The notes under the pieces are model-generated. The model was not told where the DNA came from. It ran no database searches and worked only from the letters and a program-made list of their open reading frames with translations. Position numbers and translations under genes: made by a program. A stretch of 64,000 nucleotides of DNA, from contig CAYUQO010000004.1 of NCBI GenBank assembly GCA_964446945.1, positions 62,001 to 126,000 on the forward strand. Direction: 5' to 3'. This document shows, one piece after another, positions 27,180 to 35,749 of this stretch; within the stretch, counting starts at the first letter, position 1; every line of letters begins with the position of its first letter. The DNA comes from CAIYRG01 sp964446945 (GTDB lineage: Bacteria > Pseudomonadota > Alphaproteobacteria > Micropepsales > Micropepsaceae).

Positions 27180-28291
27180 GCCCGCCTCTGCTGAATGGCC
27201 CGCATGGTTTCGCCGATGAACTGAATCTGACCGGCCTCAAGTGTGTGGCTGGAGGGCAGATAAAATCCCCGTTCCCAAAGCACATCCGCCACCGGAGTAG
27301 GCGTTTTACGGAATCGCGGCATGGACTGAAAACAGGGCTGCGCATTCATGGGACAGAAGAAGGTGCGTGTTTCGATTCCGCGCTGCTGAAGCTCGCGCAT
27401 CACTTCATCGCGGCTCATGCCGAATTCTGGTTCGATAAGAATTCCGTACATCCAGTATACATGCCGGGCCCAGTTCGCCTCGGTCGGCAGCCGCAAACCC
27501 GGAATGGACGCCAGCACCTCGCGATATCGCGCGCCCATCTGCCGTTTCGCGGCTACGATCTCCTCGAGCTTTCGCACCTGCACCACACCCATCGCGGCCT
27601 GATAAGCGGTGAGGCGAAAATTGTATCCGGCAACCTCATGCCAGAACCGAGGTTTGATGAAACCCAGGTTCCGCAGCAGTCGCAGACGTTCGGCGAGTGC
27701 GGCATCATTGGTGACGATCATCCCCCCTTCACCGGTGGTGATGATCTTGTTGGCATAAAAACTGAAACAGGCCATGTCACCGAAACCACCCACGGTTCTC
27801 CCGCGGCAGCTTGCGCCATGCGCTTCGGCGCAATCCTCGATGATTTTCAGACCGAACTTTGCGGCAATACCGCAAAGCCGATCCATGTCGACCGGATGAC
27901 CGAACAGATGGACGGGAATGATCGCCCTGGTGTCCGGGGTGATCAATTCTTCGATCAGGTCAAGATCCAGATTCCAGGTTGCCATCTCGGAATCGAGCCC
28001 GACCGGAACGGCACCGTTGTGGTATGCCGCAAGGCCCGTCGCGATATTGGTGGAGGCGCTCATCAACACCTCCGAATTTGGCGGCAAATCCAGCGCTGCG
28101 ATCGCAAGATGAAGAGCTGTCGTGCCGCTTGTAACGGCAATGCCGTATTTGCAACCGCAATAGGCGGCAAAGGATTCCTCGAACTCCTGGATCGTTCGGC
28201 CGAAAGACCCTGAAATATCCTTCCGCCGCAATGCGGCCACGACCGCTGCGATTTCGTCCTCGCCGATATCGGGATCAAAGACAGGAATCAT
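27176..28291 (-). CDS. DegT/DnrJ/EryC1/StrS family PLP-dependent sugar aminotransferase
   Basis: A 371-residue aminotransferase, the second in the cluster. Motifs include AVTSGTTALHLAIAALDL, VEFMP-type substrate region PVGLDSEMATWNLD, IEDCAEAHGA with the PLP-contacting Asp, and the PLP lysine in FSFYANKIITTGEGGM. This is the GDP-perosamine synthase/PglE/QdtB-like group. It overlaps both neighbours by four bases: cupin upstream and methyltransferase downstream. Together they look like a dedicated amino-sugar cassette. Confidence 0.93.
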   Translation of the reverse strand: MIPVFDPDIGEDEIAAVVAALRRKDISGSFGRTIQEFEESFAAYCGCKYGIAVTSGTTALHLAIAALDLPPNSEVLMSASTNIATGLAAYHNGAVPVGLDSEMATWNLDLDLIEELITPDTRAIIPVHLFGHPVDMDRLCGIAAKFGLKIIEDCAEAHGASCRGRTVGGFGDMACFSFYANKIITTGEGGMIVTNDAALAERLRLLRNLGFIKPRFWHEVAGYNFRLTAYQAAMGVVQVRKLEEIVAAKRQMGARYREVLASIPGLRLPTEANWARHVYWMYGILIEPEFGMSRDEVMRELQQRGIETRTFFCPMNAQPCFQSMPRFRKTPTPVADVLWERGFYLPSSHTLEAGQIQFIGETMRAIQQRRA

Positions 28292-28707
28292 CGACGCGGT
28301 TTCACCTCCACATTGACTTTGTCGTTCTCCATCCCGAGATACGGTCCTTGCTTCACGCTGATCGCCTGAAAATCCTCTATCACCCGCAGAGCGTGAACCC
28401 CATGGATCAGCACGATTGCGTCTCCGGCCTTGAGTGTGATTTCTCGCAGCAGTTCGCCGTCATTGCGGTATAGCTCGACCACGAGTTGACCGCGCTGCAT
28501 CACGAACATCTGCTGCAGGTCATCGATCTGGCGCGGAAATGGCTTGTGGTAATGCGGCGGCTCGACGAACCCCGCCTCGTGCGCGAGCAGCCCAAACTGG
28601 AACGAAGATTCGGGCGGAGAGAAAAACCGGGTTGTGCTCACCCGCGCATCGGCGCGAATAATTTCGGCATATTTGATTCCCGAATCTTCAATGACTTCGA
28701 TGCTCAT
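28288..28707 (-). CDS. Cupin-domain protein of an amino-sugar cassette
   Basis: A small cupin of about 139 residues starting at ATG 28707 (MSIEVIED); an ATG at 28725 is also in frame. The double-stranded beta-helix has a metal-site-like motif PPHYHKPFPR near residue 48-57 and a second half with HGVHALRV. The C-terminus KQGPYLGMEND is a recognisable feature of cupins in lipopolysaccharide clusters. It could be a sugar ketoisomerase of the FdtA/QdtA kind, which would supply the next gene, a DegT aminotransferase, but the FdtA signature residues are not clear. Function unassigned. Confidence 0.75.
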   Translation of the reverse strand: MSIEVIEDSGIKYAEIIRADARVSTTRFFSPPESSFQFGLLAHEAGFVEPPHYHKPFPRQIDDLQQMFVMQRGQLVVELYRNDGELLREITLKAGDAIVLIHGVHALRVIEDFQAISVKQGPYLGMENDKVNVEVKPRR

Positions 28708-28811
28708 GAAAGGACGCTCGTTCAAATTGTTTTTTTACCGGTTCCCGGGCGGAGCACCGACCACGGCGGATGGAAAATCAGATTTCTTTGATTGCTCGAT
28801 TGATAGACGCC

Positions 28812-30914
28812 TCACGGCTGCGAAAAAAGCCCGCCCGCAAGTCTATCGGCAACATAGTTTGCGCCGAACGCAGAAAGATGATGCATATCCCGGTAAAGCA
28901 ATTGACCGTCAACCATGACTTCGCATTTGATTTCCCCGCACATGACCTGACGGGGATAAACAACGGTGACACCGTAAGTTTTCTCGAGATACCGGAGTTC
29001 CGAATTGACGTGCGCTTGCCGCTGCAGGAACGCAGCCGTATCCACCCGGACATCCAGTGGTCTTCTCCATAGCGCGTTCTTGGCCAAAGCCTCCGGCGCA
29101 TTCCATTTCAGTTCAGGAACCGACGCAATCAATACTACGCGCTTGCCTGCGGATGTCAGCGTCCGAACAATTTGTTCCATTCCGCGGTCAAATACAGGCT
29201 CGTTTTGACTGGGCCGCGAATAGGGGCCGTTCGATGATCCCGAATCGTTCAGGACGAGTTGACGCTCGCCGCTGATATAGGCCGTTCCTTCGGCGTATTC
29301 CGCCCAAACCGCGTCAAGAAAGACGTCGTGGATTTGGGGTTCGAGCGCGCGTTTGAGGATTACGAGATTATGTTCTTCACAGTTGGGCGGATTGGAAAAG
29401 TGAATTCCGAGCAACGGAGGGCAGCCGGGCTTGTAGTTCCAAATTCCACCCCGCCCATGACGTTTCGCGACAAAATCCATTCCGGGAACAAGCGCTGCCG
29501 CGTGCGAATCTCCCCACAGGATAAAGTCGCGTGTCGCTCCCCGGTCTCCAAAACTGCAGATCGCACCATTTTGCATTTCCGCGTCCGAGACGTGTTCAGA
29601 GCAATCGTTGAGAAAAGGATCCGGAACGTTTTCTGCCTCAAGAAACGCATTGACTTGCCTGGCGGTCGCAGGGGACATCCGTTGCGGTAAGCCGTGGGAC
29701 ATGAAGAGGATTGCACCCGCGGCCGCGATTACACCAGCGCCGGCCGCCGAAAATCCGAATATTGTGCGCGTATCGAATAATGCGTTCCGGCCCCGGAACG
29801 GACGTTCGACAAAGCGCCATGAACCGGCGGCAACTGCGACCGACAGAACGATCGCAGCCGTCATATCCATCGCCGTAAGCCCGCGCGGAGCGGCGTAATT
29901 GACATAAACCTGGATCGGCCATGACCAGAGGTATAGCGAGTACGAAATGAGCCCGATGAACACCAGCGGGCGCAATTCCAAGATCCCTGCTGTCTCCTTC
30001 GGGCGTCCCATGCCGGCATAGATAATGAGCGCCGCACCGAGGCACGGATATAGTGCGTTTGCTCCGGGAAATGGCGTTGCGCCGGAAAATGCCGTAATCG
30101 CATAGCCAATCAACAGCAGACCCGCTGCGCGAATTCCGGTTCTCGCGATCCTGCTTTCCGGCGCAGACCATTGCCCGAGAGCGAGAATGCTGCCAAGCGC
30201 CAGTTCCCATGCACGCGTCGGACCGGAAAAAAAATCCAGATACGGGTGCCCTCTCAATGCCCATAGGCTGAGCAGGAATGATCCAAGAGCAACGGCCGCG
30301 ACCACAAATACGAGGCGAATGCGATCCAGCTTGCGCAGCGCGAACAAGAACAGGGGAAACAAAACGTAGAATTGTTCTTCGACAGCCAGCGACCAGGTAT
30401 GCAAAAGGGGCTTGGTGACGGCGGCCGGCGCAAAATAACCGGAATCTTTCCAGAACCCGACATTCGAGACAAACAGCATCGCCATGACGACGCTCTTGCC
30501 GAATGCCGCGAGGGCGGCTGGCAGAAAAAGCAGCGTCGAAACGATCAGGCTTGCTGCTGTCACAACAAACAACGCCGGCAGAATTCTTCGCGCCCTGCGC
30601 TCGTAAAATCTGACGAGGGAAAATTTTCCGGCCTGAATCTCATTGTAGATGATGGTCGTGATCAGAAATCCCGAGATCACAAAGAAAACGTCGACCCCTA
30701 CGAACCCACCGGCAAAACCCGGAACTCCGACGTGAAACAGGACTACCGGAATCACCGCCACCGCCCGGAGACCATCGATGTCACGCCGGTGCGCGATGCC
30801 GATCCTGGCACGGTCGGCGGCGAGACCGGCCATTTCCGGTCGCAGGTATGCAGCAGTGCTATCGCCTGCTGACACAGGTGCTCGTAGCAGCCCGGCCAGG
30901 GCGCCTATTGCCAT
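28812..30914 (-). CDS. OafA/OatA-type O-acyltransferase with C-terminal SGNH domain
   Basis: A roughly 700-residue membrane acyltransferase. The N-terminal acyltransferase-3 part (about 10-11 membrane segments) begins RRDIDGLRAVAVIPVVLFH, with the conserved His, then GGFVGVDVFFVISGFL and the RRARRI and SLAVEEQFY motifs. The C-terminal extracytoplasmic SGNH-like domain shows LWGDSHAAALVPGMD (catalytic Ser) and a closing DMHHLSAFG (Asp-x-x-His). It would O-acetylate the glycan. The start is uncertain: ATG 30914 overlaps the methyltransferase stop, and ATG 30833 would give the typical short N-terminus. A frame extends to 30953. Confidence 0.92.
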   Translation of the reverse strand: MAIGALAGLLRAPVSAGDSTAAYLRPEMAGLAADRARIGIAHRRDIDGLRAVAVIPVVLFHVGVPGFAGGFVGVDVFFVISGFLITTIIYNEIQAGKFSLVRFYERRARRILPALFVVTAASLIVSTLLFLPAALAAFGKSVVMAMLFVSNVGFWKDSGYFAPAAVTKPLLHTWSLAVEEQFYVLFPLFLFALRKLDRIRLVFVVAAVALGSFLLSLWALRGHPYLDFFSGPTRAWELALGSILALGQWSAPESRIARTGIRAAGLLLIGYAITAFSGATPFPGANALYPCLGAALIIYAGMGRPKETAGILELRPLVFIGLISYSLYLWSWPIQVYVNYAAPRGLTAMDMTAAIVLSVAVAAGSWRFVERPFRGRNALFDTRTIFGFSAAGAGVIAAAGAILFMSHGLPQRMSPATARQVNAFLEAENVPDPFLNDCSEHVSDAEMQNGAICSFGDRGATRDFILWGDSHAAALVPGMDFVAKRHGRGGIWNYKPGCPPLLGIHFSNPPNCEEHNLVILKRALEPQIHDVFLDAVWAEYAEGTAYISGERQLVLNDSGSSNGPYSRPSQNEPVFDRGMEQIVRTLTSAGKRVVLIASVPELKWNAPEALAKNALWRRPLDVRVDTAAFLQRQAHVNSELRYLEKTYGVTVVYPRQVMCGEIKCEVMVDGQLLYRDMHHLSAFGANYVADRLAGGLFSQP

Positions 30915-31711
30915 TCCCACTGCCCGAGAACGTCGCTGTTCGAGGCGCGCCAATATGCCTCGTGACGTTCGAAGCTGCCGGACAGGCGATATTTCTGAGA
31001 TTTGATCCGGACGAACCGGAAGGCCGGTAACAAGATCGAACGAAAGTCGTCGTACGTCATGAAATACTGTAAATGGTCATCCCCATCAACACCGAGACTT
31101 TCAGATCCGCAGAATACTCCCTCCGGCTTGAGTGCCCCGGAAATTTTTTTCAAGACCTCAATCGACCCATTGCGCGAAAAATGGCCGATCGCACCGTCGA
31201 AAACGATGACATCATAGTCCGCTCGGGGGAATGGCTGCAGCACCGCGTCCAGTTTCTGAAATACGATATTCGGGGCTGCATTATACCGCCGCGCATAGCC
31301 GATGGCGCTGTCTTCGAGATCGATCGCATCAACATGCGCAGCGCGCGGCGCGTAGAAGCGCTTCGTCAGTGAGCCGTCACCACAGCCGATATCAAGAACG
31401 ACCGCGCCCGGCCGAATAACTTCGGCGGCGAGAAAAGCCCGCGTGTAAGCATAGAGGGCCTCGCCACTCGCCTCGCCCAGAGCGATACCGGCGAGTTGCG
31501 GCCGATGGACGAAATAGTGTTGCTCGGCACCATTCGCCCAATGCTGGCGCGATTGCCCCCTCATAACGGCGAGGAGCGCTCTTTTGAGCACCGCTTCGCG
31601 AAAGGTTCCCTGCCGAATGTTCTCGGCCGCCAACCGTGCTGCGCGCACAATCCTGTGCGCCGGGACTTCTGCTGCTTTCATTTTGCTGCCGATCTTGCGT
31701 GAATCCGACAT
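30905..31711 (-). CDS. Class I SAM-dependent methyltransferase
   Basis: A 268-residue methyltransferase with motif I AVVLDIGCGDGSLTKRFY near residue 103, motif II DAIDLEDSAIGYARRY, and the VIVFDGAIGHFSRNGSIEVL block; a conserved PEGVFCGSESLG follows. The first 90 residues are helical and basic, without a membrane segment. It overlaps the next gene (the O-acyltransferase) slightly. It is likely a sugar O-methyltransferase, although the substrate is unknown. Confidence 0.85.
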   Translation of the reverse strand: MSDSRKIGSKMKAAEVPAHRIVRAARLAAENIRQGTFREAVLKRALLAVMRGQSRQHWANGAEQHYFVHRPQLAGIALGEASGEALYAYTRAFLAAEVIRPGAVVLDIGCGDGSLTKRFYAPRAAHVDAIDLEDSAIGYARRYNAAPNIVFQKLDAVLQPFPRADYDVIVFDGAIGHFSRNGSIEVLKKISGALKPEGVFCGSESLGVDGDDHLQYFMTYDDFRSILLPAFRFVRIKSQKYRLSGSFERHEAYWRASNSDVLGQWEWQ

Positions 31712-31840
31712 GAGTGCGATAGCGCTACGAACTGCGTCGAGCGCCGACCATTGCGTAAATCGGCGGACGTTCCGCCAAAGACGGGCAACTTACTTCCTAT
31801 CGCATTTACGAAAGACTTTGCCCGCGCCATGTCATCATCG

Positions 31841-32830
31841 CTATGCCACCCGCCGACGGATTTCCGCGCGCGCGATTTTCAAAGCCCCCACGACGGAGGG
31901 CGGGAGCGAATCGCGTGCGACACGGCGCAGACGGGAGTACACAGTGGCCGCCGCCGGCCTCCCATAGGAGTGCTCCTGCTCGAAGGCATCCGCATCCGCA
32001 CTCCTGAAGATGAATGGCGGATGCTTTAAAGGAAACGACAGTTCATCGGCAGGCAAGCAGGACTGCCAGTGGTCCGTCTCTGTCGTATGCGTGGACTCTT
32101 CGCCAAAACCGATATTGGACACCAGATTGCGTTCGGGCAGACAGCTCAGCCCGTTATGGGCCCAACAGGTGAACAGGAAGCGGTAGGCCCAGGAGTCGAT
32201 CTTTCCGGCGGCAGCCGCATCGAAGATTTCCGTCCAGTAGCGGGCAAATGCGTCGTCTCCATCTGACCAGGCTCGCAAACCCTGCGCGTCGCGGAATTCG
32301 GGCCAAAGGGCCATGTCGCGATCGTAAAGGCGCCAGGCGCGACGCCAGGTTGCCCAGCCCCAGCAATGCATATAGCGGGAGAGATAATAGCTGTAGGGCG
32401 TGACGGATCGGCCGCGCTGAAAATTGTCACCCGAAATGCACATGATGCGCTGGTCGTCGCGAAACCGCTCCAGCAATTCGGCGCAATAGGGGAAGAAGCT
32501 CGCCGACGGCACGCAGTCATCCTCAAGGATGATGCCTTCCTCCTCATGTTCGAAAAACCAGTCGATCGCCGTGCTGACTCCAACCCTGCAACCCAGATTG
32601 CCGCTTCGAAACAGGGTCTGCACGACGCAGGGCCAATCGACGGATGTCGCAATGCGCCGCGTTTCGTCACACGCCTGCGCTTCTGCCGCGCGGTCTCTTC
32701 GTGGACCGTCCGCCGCTACATAGAGACGGGAAGGCTGTGCCTTGCGCACAGACTCGAACATCCGGCGCGTGATCTCCGGCCTCCGGAAAATCAAAAGCAG
32801 AATCGGCGGCACTTTCGGATCAGGCTGCAC
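31841..32830 (-). CDS. Glycosyltransferase-like protein (GT-A fold, HlpA-annotated family)
   Basis: A 329-residue nucleotide-diphospho-sugar transferase-fold protein of the type often annotated as HlpA-like or as a GNT-I-like glycosyltransferase. PPILLLIFRRPEITRRMFE opens the domain, VAADGPRRDR is the first loop, and GIILEDDCVPSASFFPYC is the acidic motif (LEDD). YMHCWGWATWRRAW is a strongly conserved family block. Its ATG overlaps the upstream GT61 gene by 11 nt. A 129-nt gap separates it from the next methyltransferase gene. Confidence 0.8.
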   Translation of the reverse strand: MQPDPKVPPILLLIFRRPEITRRMFESVRKAQPSRLYVAADGPRRDRAAEAQACDETRRIATSVDWPCVVQTLFRSGNLGCRVGVSTAIDWFFEHEEEGIILEDDCVPSASFFPYCAELLERFRDDQRIMCISGDNFQRGRSVTPYSYYLSRYMHCWGWATWRRAWRLYDRDMALWPEFRDAQGLRAWSDGDDAFARYWTEIFDAAAAGKIDSWAYRFLFTCWAHNGLSCLPERNLVSNIGFGEESTHTTETDHWQSCLPADELSFPLKHPPFIFRSADADAFEQEHSYGRPAAATVYSRLRRVARDSLPPSVVGALKIARAEIRRRVA

Positions 32831-33992
32831 GGCGCTGCAACATCAACCCGACAGCCGTACGGATCTGGTCCGGTTCGATTTTCAGGTCCTGTTCGCTGGG
32901 CGATAAACATTCGCCGCCGCATGCTTCAGCGAATGCATAAAGATATTTGTGACGCAGAGCCGCGGCCAGCGTGTAGTAGCAGAGATTTGCCGCATCGCCC
33001 GCACGCCGGATTTCGAGCACCGATGATCCCTCGGGCATAAAGAGCATATTGGTCAAGCCGGCGCCGTGGGCTGAAACCACATACTCCGCACCCGCTGCAA
33101 GGCGCACCTGTTCGGCAAATTTCAGCCCCTCGAAATGGACCGTCCGAAATCCAAAAGCGGCGAGCACGTTTTGCAGTTCGACCTCATTTGCGATACGCCG
33201 CCGGTTGGCTTTGGCCCTGCTGATATAAATCCTGTCGCGGCCCGGACGGGCACTTGCGGCGCCGAACGACTCGCGGAGCACCTGCCCCACCGTCCTGATG
33301 GTTTCTTCGTTGTAGTTTCCAGTCGGCGAAAGGTGATCCGGCACGACCAATTGGGGAACCTGCACCACTGCGTCATCCGGTATGGTGCATACGTTGTTCA
33401 CGCCAAACGCCCGAAGACTTGATCCTATGAACTCATCCCTGAATTTTTCGGGCAGCAGTATAGTGAAGTGTCCATCCTGCAGCCGCGCCGCAAAAATGCG
33501 GGGAAGAACATCGCACAGCCAGTGGAAATATGAATTTGACCAGTAATCGAAGGCGAGCAGGAACTTCTGGTCCGCGGGCAACCGGATTTTTTTGCACCTG
33601 TATCGTGCCAACAGATATTTCGGCCCAAACCAGCGTCGATGATCCTGATGTATCAGGTTTTCGCGGCGTACTTGGAAATTCTTCAGGATCAGCCCGTCAC
33701 CCGAAACCAGCACGTTGCGGAGGCGCCGGAGATAGACAGGTGGCAGCCGTTTTTGAAATTCGCCGGAGAAAAGCCGTTCCTGTTCCGGGACGAGATTCTC
33801 GGGAGGCGGCCGTCTGATGATCAGTTCCGGATAAAGCAGAGAAGCGCGCCGAACCGGACCAAAGTTTAGTGGCAGAGAAATACCATCACCCGCTCGATGT
33901 TCGACCTGCGTCGAAGAAACTGACGCCATTTCCCTGCTGATTGAATCCGGCACGCTACCGCCGTTCGGGTGAAAGGCGTGTAACTGCCCCAC
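32820..33992 (-). CDS. Glycosyltransferase family 61 (DUF563)
   Basis: A 390-residue GT61-type protein. The characteristic parts are YWSNSYFHWLCDVLPRI (the HW motif), RIYISRAKANRRRIANE, and the C-terminal VVSAHGAGLTNMLFMPEGSSVLEI block. Bacterial members occur in capsule and lipopolysaccharide clusters and are presumed to transfer xylose- or GlcNAc-type residues. It is the first gene of the 28-kb minus-strand block, and a plausible promoter lies 92-120 nt upstream of its ATG. A later ATG at 33929 is possible. Confidence 0.9.
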   Translation of the reverse strand: MGQLHAFHPNGGSVPDSISREMASVSSTQVEHRAGDGISLPLNFGPVRRASLLYPELIIRRPPPENLVPEQERLFSGEFQKRLPPVYLRRLRNVLVSGDGLILKNFQVRRENLIHQDHRRWFGPKYLLARYRCKKIRLPADQKFLLAFDYWSNSYFHWLCDVLPRIFAARLQDGHFTILLPEKFRDEFIGSSLRAFGVNNVCTIPDDAVVQVPQLVVPDHLSPTGNYNEETIRTVGQVLRESFGAASARPGRDRIYISRAKANRRRIANEVELQNVLAAFGFRTVHFEGLKFAEQVRLAAGAEYVVSAHGAGLTNMLFMPEGSSVLEIRRAGDAANLCYYTLAAALRHKYLYAFAEACGGECLSPSEQDLKIEPDQIRTAVGLMLQRRAA

Positions 33993-34333
33993 CCGCCTTC
34001 AGGCATCTTGCCGTCGCCAGGACCGCCGGAACTGTTAGCCCCCCGAAAAGACCCCCGGCCTGCCCTGTGATCAGCCCAAAAAACCTATAAAAATTCTGGC
34101 GTTAAAGCACAAGCCTAAGAAGTTTAGCACACCGGCACTAGCAAGGATTTCCATGGGGGTTTCTGGCGGAATGCCCACCTGAACAGGTAGCTTGAGCGAA
34201 GGCGCCCGAGACCGGCCTTCAGCTGTGTCGCCCGGCTGTCGAGCTCATCGCTCGCCTGGCGACATCGTTGCACGCACTCGTCCGGCCCGACGCGTTCCGC
34301 CCGCTACAGGCGAGGTGTGTTGGTTTGCCGTCA
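33993..34333. other. Intergenic region ahead of the long minus-strand block
   Basis: A 341-nt stretch between the GT61 start and the end of the MBOAT gene, with no convincing coding frame. It contains the probable promoter at 34084-34112 reading leftward. A short imperfect inverted repeat (ACCTGAACAGGT, 34178-34189) is present. I saw no strong terminator for the MBOAT transcript. Confidence 0.5.
34084..34112 (-). promoter_or_regulatory. Probable sigma-70-type promoter for the 28-kb minus-strand operon
   Basis: On the minus strand, TTGTGC (34112-34107) and TATAGG (34089-34084) are separated by exactly 17 nt in an AT-rich patch of an otherwise GC-rich window. The start site would lie near 34077, giving a leader of roughly 85 nt before the GT61 gene. 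No other comparably good pair was seen in this gap. Confidence 0.5.
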
Positions 34334-35749
34334 CTAGAACTGAAAATACACGAATGACTGCGGCTCTCCGCTGTTGGTCAGAATAAAGAAGAGCATCAAG
34401 CCGAACAGTGGAGCCTCGAGATAGATCCTGCGGAATGCCGGAAGGTGGTCCCGAAATCGCCGGATCAGATGATATCCCACGACAGGAATCGAATATGCGG
34501 CCGTGTAAAGCAGAATGTCCCGATCCACTCCCCCATTCCAATTCGCACATATCGTGCGGATGTATTCAATGACATGAGAAAAATCCGTGAGCTTGAACAA
34601 CAACCAGGCAAGCGTGACATATACGAAGACGATCAGCGTTTTTACGGCCTTGAGCACGACATGATCCGGCCAGCGGATCCGGTCTGCGAACATTCGTTCT
34701 GTCGCCAGTGCAGCGCCGTGCGCTCCGCCCCATGTCAGATAGCTCCACGCCGCGCCGTGCCAAAGGCCGCCGAGCAGCATTACTGCGAACAGGTTCAAAT
34801 ATGTGCGCAGCTTGCCGCCGCGGTTACCTCCGAGCGGAATGTAAAGATATTCTTTCAAAAAACTCGACAGCGACATGTGCCAACGCGTCCAGAATTCTGA
34901 AAAGCTTTGCGACAGATAGGGTGCATTGAAGTTCTGCGGAAGATAGTACCCGAACAGGGCCGCAATTCCGATCGCGATCAGCGAATAGCCCGCAAAATCC
35001 GCGAATATCTGCATCGAATATCCGAAGAGCATGGTCAGCAGATCGGTGGCAGAGCGCCCGATGAAGTACGGATAGGTGATCCAGAACGTCTGCTGAGCCA
35101 GGTTGTCCGCAATCACCATCTTGAGGAAATAACCCAGAACCAAATTGCGAAATGCATATTCCCAATGCACGTCGTGCAGCCGTTTTGTGCGTATCTGCGG
35201 CAGGAAAAACCGCGATTTGGTGATCGGACCAGCCACGAGTTGCGGGAAGAACAGAAAATATATTCCCACTTTCGCAGCATGACGCGTGATCCGCGACTTG
35301 CCCGCGGCCGGCGCATCGCGGCCGCGATGCTCGCGGAAAGTGTCCACCAGCAGAGTGATTCCGTGGAAGGTGAAAAACGAAATGCCCAACGGCAATGGCA
35401 GAGTGACGATGAAAGCACCCACCGATCCGGTCGTGAATGGCAGCGTATTCACGATCAGGGCGCCGTACTTGAAAAATACCAGCACACCGAGATTGAAAAT
35501 GACGCCGAGCGCGGCATAGGTCCGCCGCCGGCCCGGTGATCCGGCCATCACAAGATGGCTGGCAATGATGTTGATCGACAGGGTCAGCAGCAGCAACAGC
35601 AGGAGCATTGGCTGGAAGGAGCCATAGAAGATCAGGCTTGCCGCGATCAGGAGGGCGATCTGAATGCGCGATAGCCCGGGCGCATAGTAAAGGACGAAGG
35701 TCCCTGCAAGGAGCGCGAGAAACTCAAAGCTATTAAAGAGCACCCGCAC
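34334..35749 (-). CDS. MBOAT family O-acyltransferase (AlgI-like)
   Basis: A 471-residue membrane protein with about 10-12 segments and the AlgI/DltB-type MBOAT signatures: SLIFYGSFQPMLLLL at the N-terminus, LGISFFTFHGITLLVD, FWTRWHMSLSSFLKEYLYIPLGGNRGG (shown as two neighbouring blocks around 290-315), and the catalytic His in LLGGLWHGAAW. Such proteins pass acetyl groups across the inner membrane to a periplasmic SGNH partner. The upstream gene encodes that kind of partner and overlaps this gene by 17 nt, forming a two-gene O-acetylation unit. Confidence 0.93.
   Translation of the reverse strand: MRVLFNSFEFLALLAGTFVLYYAPGLSRIQIALLIAASLIFYGSFQPMLLLLLLLTLSINIIASHLVMAGSPGRRRTYAALGVIFNLGVLVFFKYGALIVNTLPFTTGSVGAFIVTLPLPLGISFFTFHGITLLVDTFREHRGRDAPAAGKSRITRHAAKVGIYFLFFPQLVAGPITKSRFFLPQIRTKRLHDVHWEYAFRNLVLGYFLKMVIADNLAQQTFWITYPYFIGRSATDLLTMLFGYSMQIFADFAGYSLIAIGIAALFGYYLPQNFNAPYLSQSFSEFWTRWHMSLSSFLKEYLYIPLGGNRGGKLRTYLNLFAVMLLGGLWHGAAWSYLTWGGAHGAALATERMFADRIRWPDHVVLKAVKTLIVFVYVTLAWLLFKLTDFSHVIEYIRTICANWNGGVDRDILLYTAAYSIPVVGYHLIRRFRDHLPAFRRIYLEAPLFGLMLFFILTNSGEPQSFVYFQF

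Noticed and set aside
26999..28213. 404-codon plus-strand open frame antisense to the DegT aminotransferase gene
   Set aside because: It is a shadow of a strongly conserved gene in a GC-rich region; its peptide shows no domain features. The same applies to the long plus-strand frames at 19671-20615 and 25257-26222.
34178..34189. ACCTGAACAGGT as a terminator hairpin for the MBOAT operon
   Set aside because: The arms are only 5 bp with a 2-nt loop and there is no T-run, so it is too weak to call.
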